A DNA stretch of 64,000 nucleotides from Spinacia oleracea (GCF_020520425.1 NC_079492.1:114239157-114303156); one strand, 5' to 3'. Shown: positions 10,929 to 22,811, counted from the stretch's first letter. Translations and numbers: made by a program. Notes: generated by a model from the sequence alone, not told the origin.

Positions 10929-11640
10929 TTTTAGTTAGGAGTTACTGTTACAATTTTAGGAGTATAGGATTCCGACAAAAAATATTAAGTTGGAAAAAAG
11001 GCTTATCAAATCATTATAAAGTATCCGTTGCTTTTAGAATTAAATTAACTAGTTAGTAGCTCGGATGTCCTGGAGTGTTGCATATATTTTATGTTTTTTT
11101 TTATCATTTAAAATTCACTTAAATAATACATTTCTTTATAAATGTGTTTGCAGAGTAATATAAATCTCATTATTTATGCAGTTGAAAAATAAAATTTGTT
11201 AACCAACCATCGGTAAACTAAATTTTTGAGTAATAACCATTATTTGCGTAAACTTTATTTTTTGTACTATTTACTTATGACATATCATAAAAAATTTAAT
11301 TTACAAAGTTGAAATACATTTTGGAGGAAAACAAACACATTTGATTAGCTAAAGAAAGCGCAACATTATTTTTTTCCTATTTTTTTCTCTGTTAGTTTTT
11401 TATGTTTAATCTAAATAATTAAATTTCTACCATTAATTTTTAAATGGAAAAAATTAAGAAAAAAATTTGTTACCATAAAGTGTTACTCAAATACATAAAT
11501 TTGGGCATTAAAGTTTTACACATTCATAAGAATGACTTTTCTCTTTTTTAATTGTTTTAGAGTCAGAAGTTGTATTGTTGGAGTAATGGATAAAACTTTG
11601 CATTAACATATGGGAGGTCATGAGTTCGATGATGCATGGA
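10929..11640. other. AT-rich intergenic DNA
   Basis: No gene seen. Around 11580-11640 a tRNA-like fragment (GAGGTCATGAGTTCGATG) may be the head of an old SINE, but the evidence is thin. Confidence 0.35.
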
Positions 11641-12291
11641 TATCAACAACTTTTATGTGATGACACAATAAACAATAATGTGTGTGTATGAAGATGACAT
11701 GTCATTTGCCAAATCATCGCAGGGGAGGGGGGCTCGAAACAGAGGAAAGAGAGGAGGGAGAGAGAAGGTGGCGTTGGGCTCGGGATCTGGACGACGCGGC
11801 AGCACCGAAACCGCGCCTGGGAGGCGGCGGAGGTGGGGTGGTTCCGCGGCGACGGAACAACAAGGGGAGGAGAGAGGGTGGTCGCGCAAAACAGGGGGAA
11901 TACAGGGAAAGTTTGAGGGTGTTTTCCGGTCAGTTCTGGGCGGCGCAACAGCAGCTCACCGGGAATTGTGTGATGAAGGTGGGTTTAGGAGGTGGAGAGG
12001 TGGTTGGGGAATGGTGGCTGCGTGGCTGGGCGGTGCGGCAGAGGGACGATAAGGGGAAGGGGAAACGCGGCTCTGCGGGCCGGTTATGGTCGAGAGAAGA
12101 GGGTGGGGGTTGTGGTGGTGGTGGTGATGGACTGAAAAAGCCGGGAGGTGAGGTTGGGCAATGGTGGTTTCAGTGGCGGCAGCCACCGATGGTGGTGGCT
12201 CGAGCAAAGCAGGAAACAAGGGAGGGGTAATTTTTCAGTTTTTGGTTAACTGATTTTTGGGTTGAGAAAAATGGGAAAGAAAATGGCTATT
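11641..12291. other. GC-rich block of unknown origin
   Basis: About 500 bases of purine/G-rich, GGTGG-rich sequence (11720-12230) stand out sharply from the AT-rich surroundings. Several overlapping frames are open on both strands, as expected from composition. None shows a known domain. It may be a 5' region captured by a transposon. Confidence 0.4.
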
Positions 12292-12309
12292 CACTAGAGG
12301 AAAAATCGT

Positions 12310-12490
12310 CATGTGCTTCACTTCGAATGCGGCTCATTTATTAAATTGGCAGCACTTGATAGCACAAAAAAATGAAGAAAAAATACATATTTACAAGTGC
12401 GGGCTCATTTTAAAAAATTGGCAGCACTTGAGTTCAAGTGCGGGGTTAAAACTCAAGTGCGGGCTCATTTTACAACGAGCAGCACAAAAT
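12310..12490. repeat. CACTA left subterminal repeats
   Basis: Four or more copies of the word AAGTGCGGGCTCATTT or its variants alternate with GGCAGCACTTGA. The same words occur at the right end. Confidence 0.75.
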
Positions 12491-13131
12491 ATATTTCTAA
12501 AATTGTTTACCAAATACTTTCATCTCCCGCCTCTCCTCCTCCTTCTCTGGTTACTGCTTTTGCCTCAAACATTTTCTCATTTTCTCGCTGCTCTCTCTTT
12601 CTCCATCCCTTCCCCTCTCTGGTTTCTATGCTCCTTCCCCTCTCTGGTTCTCTGGGTGCAAAATTTAAAATTCACAGCACACACCGCACGACTAGCCGCG
12701 TCCGTTGTTGTTCCCCACCGTCGCGTCGCCTCTATTGTTCCCCCACCACCGCGTCGTCGCTGCTGTTCGCCCACCACCGAATTCGTCCTCTTCATGCCGT
12801 CGCCGAAGCACACACGCGTAGCTCCTCCTTATCGCTTATAGGTTTGTAACTTAAAACCTAATTGTTGAAAAAATTCCCTAAATTGTTAATTTTATTGTTT
12901 TAAATTTTTGAATAACATTGTTGCTATTTCTTCGTTAAATATTCAATTGGTTTCTGAATACATTTCATTATTTGTTAATTTGTTCAATTGGTTTCTGAAC
13001 ACAGAGAAAAGTATTTCTAATTTTTATTTTATCCTCCTCTTTGATGGTAGAGTTGGAAGGACAACCAAGAGAAGTTTGAAATTACTTTCTGGAAAATTGA
13101 AGACCAATCTTATATTGTCTATGGTTGATAG

Positions 13132-13468
13132 ACAAGGTTAGGAAACCCGGAAGTTCGGAAGGTGGTTGATCAATGTCTACAGGATCATCTCGTGGAATAC
13201 TTAGAGTTGCATCCTGATGTTTTAGATTCCATCCTTTCAAAGGCTTTGAATGCTCTAAAGGTAAACTTTGATATTTTCTTGATGTTGTTCAGTGCGCAAA
13301 GCTAAGCTGACTGTATTACTGAACTGCAAGTTTCTTCTGTTTTTTCATTTCAGGCGGCTCTGGCTTCCAAGAGGGCTAGGGAGCTAGTGAGACAGAAGAG
13401 TGTCCTAAGGTCATCTTCTCTTCCTGGAAAACTTTCTGATTGCTCTGCCACAAATCCTGAGGAAGCAG
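13132..13468 (+). pseudogene. GYRB: Captured gyrase B fragment, downstream exons
   Basis: Two exon pieces with an intact intron between them (13261-13353, GT-AG). 13132-13260 reads [15 protein letters not shown] ... [17 protein letters not shown]. 13354-13468 reads [18 protein letters not shown] ... [17 protein letters not shown] and then runs into a GT donor. This is the middle of plastid/mitochondrial DNA gyrase subunit B, ahead of its Toprim domain. All frames are open. It lies inside the CACTA element and lacks the rest of the gene, so it is a transduplicated fragment rather than a gene. Confidence 0.85.
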
Positions 13469-14624
13469 GTAGATATAGTATCTTTTCTCATTTAGTTATT
13501 GCAATCTTTTCTGTGAGTGGGAAGTGATCCACTAGGTTTCCGATGCGTCAAATTTTTCCTGTTCTTGGATGTGATTAGCAACTTCCTTACAAGGACCAGC
13601 CCTTTTGAGTTTGGGGAGAAAAGAGGGAAACCCTACCTGCAAGGAAACATTAACCGAAAGGCTAGAAAATGAGCGTCAAAACCAGATTTACTGGTTGATC
13701 TTTATTGTAAACTCGGTAAAGTAGGTCAAACTGCGTCAAATTAAGTCAAACTTCCCTCCAGTCTTTGTTTGTTCCCTTTCTTTAACGTCGTTGATCAATC
13801 AGCAACCTGGACATTCTTTCCTTGTAATGTTGATTTGTGCTAGGGCCCTTTTCACTATCCATCTTATGTAGTAGGAAATTGTATGTTATTTGGCATTTTG
13901 CGCCAATATCTATTCACCCCCCTGTTGCTCAATATTTAACAAGTATTTCCCCATGGCTTTCTCAAAAAATTCCTCTAAAATATGTCTCTTAGGTTTGATA
14001 GTAAAGCTGGATTCTGTCGTGGTCGACTAGTCGTTTTTGAAGAAGTCAAACTGCAGTAGAAAACTCAGAACAAAGTATATACTGGAGAAAACAATATGCG
14101 AAAGATGTGTAGTTTTATCTCACTAGGTCTTCACAGGTGAAAGTTTGTCCCAAGTGTTATGTGTTTAAAGCCTTAGTGATGTGTTATTTCCTCGTGGACA
14201 GAATATAGAAATTTTTGTAGGTGGTTGGTGACCCTGAAAGTTGGGACAAAATTTTTGACAATGTTCAGTTCATTTAAAACTTCATAAAAATCATTTATAT
14301 GTCCATATTTTCTTATCTTGGTTGCTTAGATGTTGTTGGATTCTCAGAGTTTACTTGCTTTGCTAATTTGCTTAATGATGTAATGGATATTTTCTCATCT
14401 TTAGTTTGATTTCATGTTTTCCTTTGTCAGGGTGCTTACCCAAGTATATTCGCATCCGAGTGCTTCTCTTTATTTGATCTTAATACTGAGCTAAAAATAG
14501 TTTGCACGTTTAAATGTTGCTATGTCTCTTCTGGTTTTGTTCAACATAGAAGATTGTCGATCTTGTTTATGTGCTTGAAGAATTGCTCCTACCAGGTTGG
14601 ATTAACCTGCTAAGTATTTCATAG

Positions 14625-14954
14625 GTGTTCGGATGCATATTCAGATACAATGTTGGGTTACGCCAACAGCATACGCACAGTTGATGGTGGTACACACATC
14701 GATGGCTTCAAGGCTTCATTGACAAGAACTCTGAATAGTTTAGCAAAGAAATCAAAGGCTAACAAGGTGCATTGCTATCTTCACAGATTCTTCACTTTTG
14801 AGATTTTCTTTGAAAATAAATCTAACTTTTGATCGTCGGTCTTGTTTTACATTTATTTACCTTCTTGCGAGGGCTGAAATAGTAATCAGATATAATTCTT
14901 ATAATATAAGAACACAATTATGCTTTCAGGACAATGATACATTCCTGAATGAGT
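14625..14954 (+). pseudogene. GYRB: Captured gyrase B fragment, upstream exon
   Basis: The exon 14625-14766 reads [18 protein letters not shown], then [10 protein letters not shown] and [16 protein letters not shown], and ends at a GT donor. In a normal gene this precedes the NPEVR exon found at 13132, so the order here is reversed although the strand is the same. A possible next exon start (GACAATGATACATTCC, 14931) is cut off by the satellite array. Confidence 0.8.
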
Positions 14955-17900
14955 ATTTGAAACATAAAATTAATTGTATTAAACATGGAAAGACTTTAAA
15001 ATACTCATTTAAGTTCATTAGATGAAAGTTGGGATAATCAATTAGCCATTTGGAAAAATTGATATTGACAGTTCCAACTATGGCCGTTTAACTTTTAAAG
15101 GTCCCAACTTTTGATTATTCTAGAGTGGTCTCAACTTTAAGGTGTGTTTTCCAAGAATGGTCCTTTGGTTTATTAAACTATTAATTAAGTTGATTTAAGC
15201 ATATCATACTGTTCCATTTACTTCATTTAATTAAAAAATATGATTATTGCACGAGAGATATGAGTGTTAATTAAGTTATTTAGCACTTAATTTTAACTAA
15301 GGGACCATTTTTGGAAAACACTCTCTATAGTTGGGACCACCCTGACATAATCAAAAGTTGGGACCTTTTAAAGTAAATCGGCCATAGTTGGGACCGATAA
15401 TATCAATTTTTCCTAGCCATTTTAGTCAAAATGTGACCGATAATGAACTAACGAGGCTTAAATGTGCATAACTTCACCAAAATGGGTGAGAATGTGTCTT
15501 TGAAACTTAAAACTAAGTGTATCAAACATGGAAAAACTTTAAAATACTCATATAAGTTCATTAGTTGAAAGTTGGGACCGAAATTAGCCATTTTAATCAA
15601 AATGTGGCCGATAATGATCAAACGAGTCTTGAATGTGCATAACTTCACCAGAATGGGTAAGGAATAGTATTTGAAACATAAAACTAAGTGTATTAAACAC
15701 GGAAAGACTTTAAAATACTCATTTAAGTTCATTAGTTGAAAGTTGGGACCGAAATTAGCCATTTTAGTCAAAATGTGACCGATAATGAACTAACGAGGCT
15801 TAAATGTGCATAACTTCACCAAAATGGGTGAGAATGAGTGTTTGAAACATAAAAATAAGTGTGTTAAACATGGAAAGACTTTTAAATACTCATATAAGTT
15901 CATTAGTTGAAAGTTGGGACCGAAATTAGTCATTTTAGTCAAAATGTGGCCGATAATGATCAAACGAGTCTTAAATGTGCATAACTTCACCAAAATGGGT
16001 AAGAATTAGTATTTGAAACATAAAAATAAGTGTATAAAATATGGAAATACTTTAAAATACTTATTTAAGTTCATTAGTTGAAAGTAGGGACCGAAATTAG
16101 CCATTTTAGTCAAAATGTGACCGTAATGAACTAACGAGGCTTAAATGTGCATAACTTCACCAAAATGGGTGAGAAAGAGTGTTTAAAACATAAAAATAAG
16201 TGTATTAAACATGGAAATACTTTAAAATACTCATATAAGTTCATTAGTTGAAAGTTAGGACCGAAATTAGCCATTTTAGTCAAAATGTAGCCGATAATGA
16301 CCAAACGAGTCTTAAATGTGCATAACTTCACCAAAATGGGTAAGAATTAGTATTTGAAGCATAAACATAAGTGTATCAAACATCTAAAGACTTTAAAATA
16401 CTTATTTAAGTTCATTAGCTGAAAGTTGGGACCGAAATTAGCCATTTTAGTCAAAATGTGACCAATAATGAACTAACGGGCTTAAATGTGCATAACTTCA
16501 CCAAAATAGGTGAGAATGAGTGTTTGAAACATAAAACTAAGTTTATTAAACATGGAAAGACTTTAAAATACTCATGTAAGTTCATTAGTTGAAAGTTGGG
16601 ACCGAAATTAGACATTTTAGTCAAAATGTGGCCGATAATGATCAAACGAGTCTTAAATGTGCATAACTTCACCAAAATGGGTGAGAATTAGTATTTGAAA
16701 CATAAAACTAAGTGTATCAAACATTTAAAGACTTTAAAATACTTATTTAAGTTCATTAGTTGAAAGTTGGGACCGAAATTAGCCATTTTAGTTAAAATGT
16801 GACCGATAATGAACTAACGAGGCTTAAATGTGCATAACTTCACCAAAATGGGTGAGAATGAGTCTTTGAAACATAAAACTAAGTGTATTAGGAATGGAAA
16901 TGCCTTAAAATACTCATATAAGTTCATTAGTTGAAAGTTGGGATCGAAATTAGCCATTTTAGTCAAAATGTAGCCGATAATGATCAAACGAGTCTTAAAT
17001 GTGCATAACTTCACCAAAATGGGTAAGAATTAGTATTTGAAGCATAAACATAAGTGTATCAAACATCTAAAGACTTTAAAATACTTATTTAAGTTCATTA
17101 GTTGAAAGTTGGGACCGAAATTAGCCATTTTAGTCAAAATGTGACCAATAATGAACTAACGGGCGTAAATGTGCATAACTTCACCAAAATAGGTGAGAAT
17201 GAGTTTTTGAAACATAAAACTAAGTGTATTAAACATTGAAAGACTTTAAAATACTCATGTAAGTTCATTAGTTGAAAGTTGGGACCGAAATTAGACATTT
17301 TAGTCAAAATGTGGCCGATAATGATCAAACGAGTCTTAAATGTGCATAACTTCACCAAAATGGGTGAGAATTAGTATTTGAAACATAAAACTAAGTGTAT
17401 CAAACATTTAAAGACTTTAAAATACTTATTTAAGTTCATTAGTTGAAAGTTGGGACCGAAATTAGCCATTTTAGTTAAAATGTGACCGATAATGAACTAA
17501 CGAGGCTTAAATGTGCATAACTTCACCAAAATGGGTGAGAATGAGTCTTTGAAACATAAAACTAAGTGTATTAGGAATGGAAATACTTTAAAATACTCAT
17601 ATAAGTTCATTAGTTGAAAGTTGGGACCGAAATTAGCCATTTTAGTCAAAATGTAGCCGATAATGATCAAACGAGTCTTAAATGTGCATAACTTCACCAA
17701 AATGAGTAAGAATTAGTATTTGAAACATAAAAATTAGGTATCAAACATGGAAAGACTTTAAAATACTTATTTAAGTTCATTAGTTGAAAGTTGGGACCGA
17801 AATTAGCCATTTTAGTTAAAATGTGACCGATAATGAACTAACGAGGCTTAAATGTGCATAACTTCACCAAAATGGGTGAGAATGAGTTTTTGAAACATAA

Positions 17901-18140
17901 AACTAAGTGTATTAAACATGGAAAGACTTTAAAATACTAATATAAGTTCATTAGTTGAAAGTTGGGACCGAAATTAGCCATTTTAGTCAAAATGTGGCCG
18001 ATAATGATCAAACGAGTCTTAAATGTGCATAACTTCACCAAAATGGGTGAGAATCAGTATTCGAAACATAAAAATAAGTTTATTAAACATGGAAGGACTT
18101 TAAAATATTTATTTAAGGTCATTAGATGAAAGTCGGGACA
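14946..18140. repeat. 171-bp satellite-like tandem array
   Basis: About 17 head-to-tail monomers of roughly 171 bases. Each carries AAATGTGCATAACTTCACCA and GTTCATTAGTTGAAAGTTGG. Two monomer types alternate (GAACTAACGAGGCTT and GATCAAACGAGTCTT), giving a ~342-base dimer. The block 16345-17027 repeats as 17028-17710 with a 683-base period (four monomers). The first monomer is broken by the insertion at 15052-15413. Confidence 0.9.
15052..15413. mobile_element. Mutator-type MITE in the satellite array
   Basis: Inverted repeats of more than 100 bases start GGAAAAATTGATATT and end AATATCAATTTTTCC. The 9-base duplication TAGCCATTT flanks it (15043-15051 and 15414-15422). It is a separate family from 8482-8834 although both begin GGAAAA. 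Confidence 0.85.
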
Positions 18141-18560
18141 GAAATTAACCAATCTTATTATTATACGGTTCATTATTTCTTTGTTATGAACAATTAAGTC
18201 TAATTTATTGTACGGTTCAATATTTATAATATAACTAAAGTATATATATATATTTTTTGATGGTCGATCTTCTTAAGGTTTTCAATAATACGAGGGAGCG
18301 GCTTTTCACCTTTGAGGAGATAGATGAAGTTCGAGAAATGTTCGCAAACTTCATTACCAGTGACTGTCTTTGATATTTTCTTGTACTGAATCTTAAATTG
18401 TGGATGCTAGTTTTCATATGATTGTAATGTAATCGACTTTTATATTTATAATTATATAAAATTATCTATATAATTGGATACTTTTTAAATGACGTATGGA
18501 GGTTAATTAGTGGCGTGGTCCAATTGTAATATGTAGCAGGGAAATCGGTTATATAACAAA
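18141..18560. other. CACTA interior right of the satellite
   Basis: AT-rich. A 44-codon plus-strand frame (18259-18393) ends LFTFEEIDEVREMFANFITS before a stop and has coding-like composition. I do not recognise it. It may be another captured 3' exon. Confidence 0.3.
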
Positions 18561-18561
18561 T

Positions 18562-18960
18562 CTAGGTCAAGTGCGGCTCATTTATAGGCCAAGTGCGGCT
18601 CATTTTTATGCTTGTGCTGCCCATTTCTATGTCAAGTGCGGACTCATTTTCAAATTTGGCAGCACCAAATATGTCAAGTGCGGGCTCATTTTCAATATTG
18701 GCAGCACCAAATATGTCAAGTGCGGGCTCATTTTCAAAATTGGCAGCACCAAATATATCAAGTGCGGGTTCATATTCTAAAATTGGCAGCACAAAATATT
18801 TCAAGTGTGGGCCATTTTCCAAATTGACAGCACTTGAAACATCAAGTGCTGCCAAAATATTGGCAGCACTTGAGAAACATCAAGTGCGGGCAGGCCATGT
18901 GCTGCACATGTAAAAGCCCGCACTAAACCCCTTAAAATGAGCTCGCACTTGAGGTTTTTT
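18562..18960. repeat. CACTA right subterminal repeats
   Basis: Seven or so copies of CAAGTGCGGGCTCATTTT, each followed by GGCAGCACCAAATAT with a period near 42 bases, then degenerate inverted copies up to the terminus. Confidence 0.8.
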
Positions 18961-18968
18961 CTCTAGTG

Positions 18969-19551
18969 GTTTATAACGATAAGTTGAGTGAAGGAGAAGC
19001 TGAAATACTTGGGGATAAGCAAGTGAATGAGGACTGAATTGAGGGAAAGAGAGGAAAGAAGGAATTGCTTCCTTCTTCCTGGTACACGTGAAGAGCAAAG
19101 AAAGAGAAGAAAAAAAATGAAGTTTTTCTCTTTAGGGCATTCTAGTCATTTCACTTTAGTTAGGCAAAATTCAGAAAATTGATTTCTATTTTTAGGAAAT
19201 TAATTGGAATAAAAATGTTTAATTAAAACTAATTTTCGAAATAATTCTTTATAAAAATATCGTTAACGAAAAATAAATTTAGTTTTCGAATATAATAAGA
19301 ACATTTCGAAATGATTAAAAATCCGAAAATAATTAAGCTTTAAAAAGGTTGTTAAGCTCGTAAATATGAAATTAAATTATAAAATATGAAAATAAAATAA
19401 AATAAAATCGTTCAACAATATTAAAAACAATCAAATGAAATAAAATTTCGTTAATTAAAATAAAGTTCGAAATTAAAATTTAAAACGATTTTAAGCTAAA
19501 TAAAAATAATTAATCATAATTAATCGAGTTTTAAAAATTCGGGGTATTACA
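18969..19551. other. Possible LTR remnant
   Basis: A very AT-rich stretch with many TTCGAAAT words ends in TTCGGGGTATTACA, similar to 3' ends of Ty3/gypsy LTRs. No second LTR, primer site or coding part is seen, so this is only a suggestion. Confidence 0.3.
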
Positions 19552-19809
19552 GAACATGACAACTCTTATCTTGGTTTGATTACCCGTCACATTGGTGAAT
19601 TAGCTAATTTGTTTGCTTTTGTTAATTTCATTCATGTATTTAGAGAGGCTAATGGAGCGGCACATGCTGTAACTCATTTGAGTCCTATAGATTACTCAAC
19701 TAGAGTGTGGGTGGATGTCTATCCTAGTTTGATTGAAGATGTAATAGGCTCGGACTTTTGCTTATCGTTTAATGAAATCTAAGCCTTTATAGGTTTCCCA
19801 TAAAAAAAA
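19552..19809 (+). pseudogene. 5'-truncated LINE/RNase H-like fragment
   Basis: The open frame to 19782 reads NSYLGLITRHIGELA, FVNFIHVFREANGAAHAVTH and then a Trp-containing tail. This is the C-terminal part of the RVT_3-type RNase H domain found in plant non-LTR retroelements. An A-rich tail follows (19801-19809). Confidence 0.65.
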
Positions 19810-19835
19810 CAAAGAACAAAAAGAGGCGAACGGAG

Positions 19836-20163
19836 TACTCCCTCCGTCCCTTAATACTCGCACCACTTTTCTTTTCGGGTTGTCCATTAATACTTGCACC
19901 GTTTCTATAAATGGAATTTTTTTACCAATATTACATTATTTCTCACACTTACCTACTAACCACCTACACCCCTACTCCCAACAAAAAATCATTTAAAAAT
20001 TCACATCCCTCACTCCACACTCTCCACCCCTTACACATTCCCATTAACTATGTTAAAAAAATACCACACTATAAAATAACTCATATTAAATTAATAAGTC
20101 AATTCAAGTATCTTAAACTCCACACCGATCAAACCGATGCGAGTATTAAAGGACGAAGGTAGT
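19836..20163. mobile_element. Stowaway-like MITE
   Basis: It starts TACTCCCTCCGTCCCTTAAT and ends with the complement, slightly decayed (ATTAAAGGACGAAGGTAGT). The ~20 bases to its left look like the right end of a different MITE. Confidence 0.75.
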
Positions 20164-20605
20164 CAAGTCAATTCTAGTTCCTTTATATGAGGTACTTCTT
20201 TATATTTTAATTTTTAATCTTTCTTGTTTGTCATTTCTTGCCTTATCTTTTTTAGTTTCTCATACGCTGTGTTACTGCGTATTTGAGGAATTTATATCTC
20301 AAATTATTGGAAGGCAAATAAGTTCCGAAGTTGGATTTATATTTTTTACTTATGGTTTGCACAATTTTATTAATCTTTGAATGACAAATAAATCACAAAA
20401 TTGGATTTATAAGTCTCAAATTTGGATGTATGAACTTGAAATCTTTTAGTCTTCAGTACTCTTACTTTGCCTATAGCCCTAAAATGTCAGGAACGGTTAT
20501 GTGTGTGTAAGAAAAATAATTATTGTTGTGTACTTTCGTGAGGAGAGAGGAAAAGTAAAATATTGTTTAATGAAAAAGTACAAAAAGTTGACGTGGTGAT
20601 GGGTG
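20164..20605. other. AT-rich DNA with half of a broken MITE
   Basis: Bases from about 20480 to 20614 match the interior of the MITE at 28774-29138 (shared AAGAAAAATAAT, GAGAGGAAAAGTAAA, GATGGGT.G). The match resumes beyond 26268, on the far side of the inserted element. Confidence 0.5.
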
Positions 20606-20635
20606 GTAGGAAAACGCAATTTTTTGGCTGCCCTC

Positions 20636-20734
20636 GGGTACAGCCAAGCTGGCTGTACCCCTAATCAAACGACGTCGTGTGATGCGGGTACAGCCAGCGC
20701 TGGCTGTACCCCCCCCCCCGAAAACGACGTCGTT
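20636..20734. repeat. Left palindromic terminus
   Basis: Palindromes at 20636-20660 (11-base arms, 3-base spacer) and 20686-20711 (13-base arms, no spacer) share GGGTACAGCCA. ACGACGTCGT (20669-20678) and AACGACGTCGTT (20723-20734) follow each. A run of C (20709-20719) adjoins. Confidence 0.85.
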
Positions 20735-20876
20735 CAGCGTACTTTTATCCCCTTCCTGAGTTTCCTAAGTTTTCTAACTCTTTTTTTTTTGTTTCTTCTT
20801 CTTCAAGTTGCGATATATCTTGTTCTTAGGGTTTATTTCGATTTGTTCTCTCCTATTTTCTCTCTCCTCTGTTTCC

Positions 20877-22811
20877 ATGGAGCTCGCAGTTATGGAAAAT
20901 TCTGAAGCTCTTTTCGAATCTAATTCTGGAATTTTAAGTACATTGATGTCAGAACGTAAGTTTATATTTTTATTATTTTCATTTATTTGTTTTGATTTCA
21001 ATGTTTTTGGTTTTGATTGTTTTCGATTTTATATTTTGATTTTGGATAAAATGTGTTTAGAATTTTGTTATTTTTCGTGTTTTCGCTGGATATTTCGATT
21101 TTGATTTGTTTCTTTGTTTTTGTTTTCTGCAGATTTTCTTATTTTTTTGCAATTGTACGTTATTTTTTGTTCGATTTTTATTCATAATTTTATTTATTAT
21201 CAATGTATATAATGTTAATGAATTTTTAGCTCAGATCTTATGAACATTATATATTTTGATAAAATACATATTATGTTATGAATTTTTGAATTGTTCTGTC
21301 CCAAAAGAAAATATTGGTCAATGGTCATTGTTTACTTATAACATTCTTAACAAATATATGAATATTCAGTTCAAGGAAATTGAACATTGTCTACAACAAT
21401 AATGAACATTTTATTGAATGACTTTGAATGTTACGTATATTAGTAATGAACATTGCATTGAAATATAATGAATATTTTTTATTTAGATAATGAACATTGT
21501 ATTGTATTATATTGAACTTTCTATTAAGAGTTATTGATCATTACCTATGTTACAATGAACATTTAATTCAAGTATTTTATCATTATTTATAATTTATAAT
21601 GAACATTTTATTTAATGATTTTGAATATTACCTATGTTCGTAATTACCATTTTATTTAAGTACATTGAACAACACCTAATTAAGGAATGGACATTCTATT
21701 TTTAACATTACTATTTTAATATTGAATATTTTATTTAAGGATATTGAACATTTCAATTTTCCATTGTTAGTTATTATTGAAATTGATCATTCACTATTTT
21801 AACATTGAACAATCACTAGTTTAACATTGAACATTTCTTCCTTTCGCAGTGAATAAGGAAGTAAGTCTTTTTGTTGAAGGGTCAGAATCTATGTTAATGA
21901 TGAAGGAAGTTAAAAATGAAGACGAAGCTTATGATTTGTATAATGAATATGCTTTTAGTAAAGGTTTTGGTATTAGGGTTGGGAAAGGTCGGAAGCGTCA
22001 AAACAGTGAATTTTATACTATGAAACGGTTCTTGTGTAGCTGCGAAGGGGTTAAAGATGAAAAAAGGAAGAGAACAAGGTCTTATGCTAGATTGGATACG
22101 CGTACTGGGTGTACTGCTTTTGTTCAGTTTTCTATTGGTAAAGATGGTGTATGGACGGTTGTGAATCATAATATGATTCATAATCATGTTATGGTTCCTC
22201 TAAATAAGAGGCATTTGATAAGATCACAAAGGAAGGTTAGTAAGGAGGCTCTTTACTTTATGTCTACTTTAAAAGCTAGTGGTGTTAAAGTGTCTGATAC
22301 CTTGAGGGTTTTGAGGAAAGAAGTAGGCGGATCACCTATGGTCGGTTTTACAGCTAGTGATGCTTATAATGCTTTATCACGTGCAAAAGCTAATAAACTT
22401 GAAGGTCATGACTGTCATCAGTTAATCAAGTATTTTGCTCAGAGAAATTCCAGTGAAGAAGGTTTTTATTATGACTTTGAGCTTAGTGAAGAAGAGGGAC
22501 TTTTAAGTTTCTTTTGGCGTGATGGTCGGATGAAGAGAGATTATGATTATTTTAGGGATTTATTGGTTTTTCATACTCTTTTGTCTTCTGCATCAGCTGC
22601 AGGTGCCATTTTCTCAGCTTCTATTTGTGCTGCAACGGCAGCTATATCTATCCTTTCGTCAGCTTCTTTGCTGGCCATTGCAGCAGCAGCAGCTGCAGCT
22701 ACCATTTGTGCAGCCTTTTTTTTGTTGTTCTGCTTTATGCTCTTTGCTAAAAGTTGTTTCAGTAAGTTGTTGCCCCTGATAAACAAAGAACAAAAAAATT
22801 CAATAAATTAA
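20877..22811 (+). pseudogene. Truncated FAR1-type MULE transposase
   Basis: Exons 20877-20955 and 21850-22811 join in phase 1 (C|TG gives Leu). The first ATG follows a CT-rich leader. Residues ~45-155 form a FAR1 DNA-binding domain with EAYDLYNEYAFSKGFGIR, CSCEG, TRTGCTA and the HNH zinc ligand. Then comes the spacer that precedes the MULE domain (FFWRDGRMKRDYDYFRDLLVF). At about 22570 homology stops, exactly where the first catalytic Asp (normally in FDTTY) should follow. The remaining 80 residues, rich in Ala and Ser, are just the antisense of the minus-strand gene's last exon. DNA binding could survive; transposition activity could not. Intron 1 (20956-21849) is full of TGAACATT words. Confidence 0.8.

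Larger units (their letters stand above)
12292..18968. mobile_element. Non-autonomous CACTA (En/Spm) element
   Basis: The left end CACTAGAGGAAAAA (12292) and the right end, complement of CACTAGAGAAAAAA (18955-18968), are inverted copies starting with CACTA. Flanking triplets are ATT and GTT, near a 3-base duplication. Both subterminal zones (12320-12485 and 18565-18960) are packed with copies of CAAGTGCGGGCTCATTTT and GGCAGCAC, as expected of transposase-binding repeats. No TNP2-type transposase is visible. It carries gyrase B fragments and a 171-bp satellite array. Confidence 0.8.

Noticed and set aside
11678-12230. Overlapping frames of up to 182 codons in a GC-rich block
   Set aside because: Open on several frames of both strands, low-complexity Gly/Arg/Pro composition, no domain.
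15448-17700. Series of similar minus-strand open frames of 67-107 codons
   Set aside because: They are translations of the 171-bp satellite monomer; each stops and restarts with the repeat and has no upstream signals.
14946-18140. 171-bp period taken as primate alpha satellite contamination
   Set aside because: Monomer length coincides, but the sequence has no CENP-B box or alpha-like sequence, and it is embedded in plant transposon ends.
18235-18417. Minus-strand 60-codon frame in the CACTA
   Set aside because: The plus-strand frame across the same bases looks more coding-like; neither could be identified.
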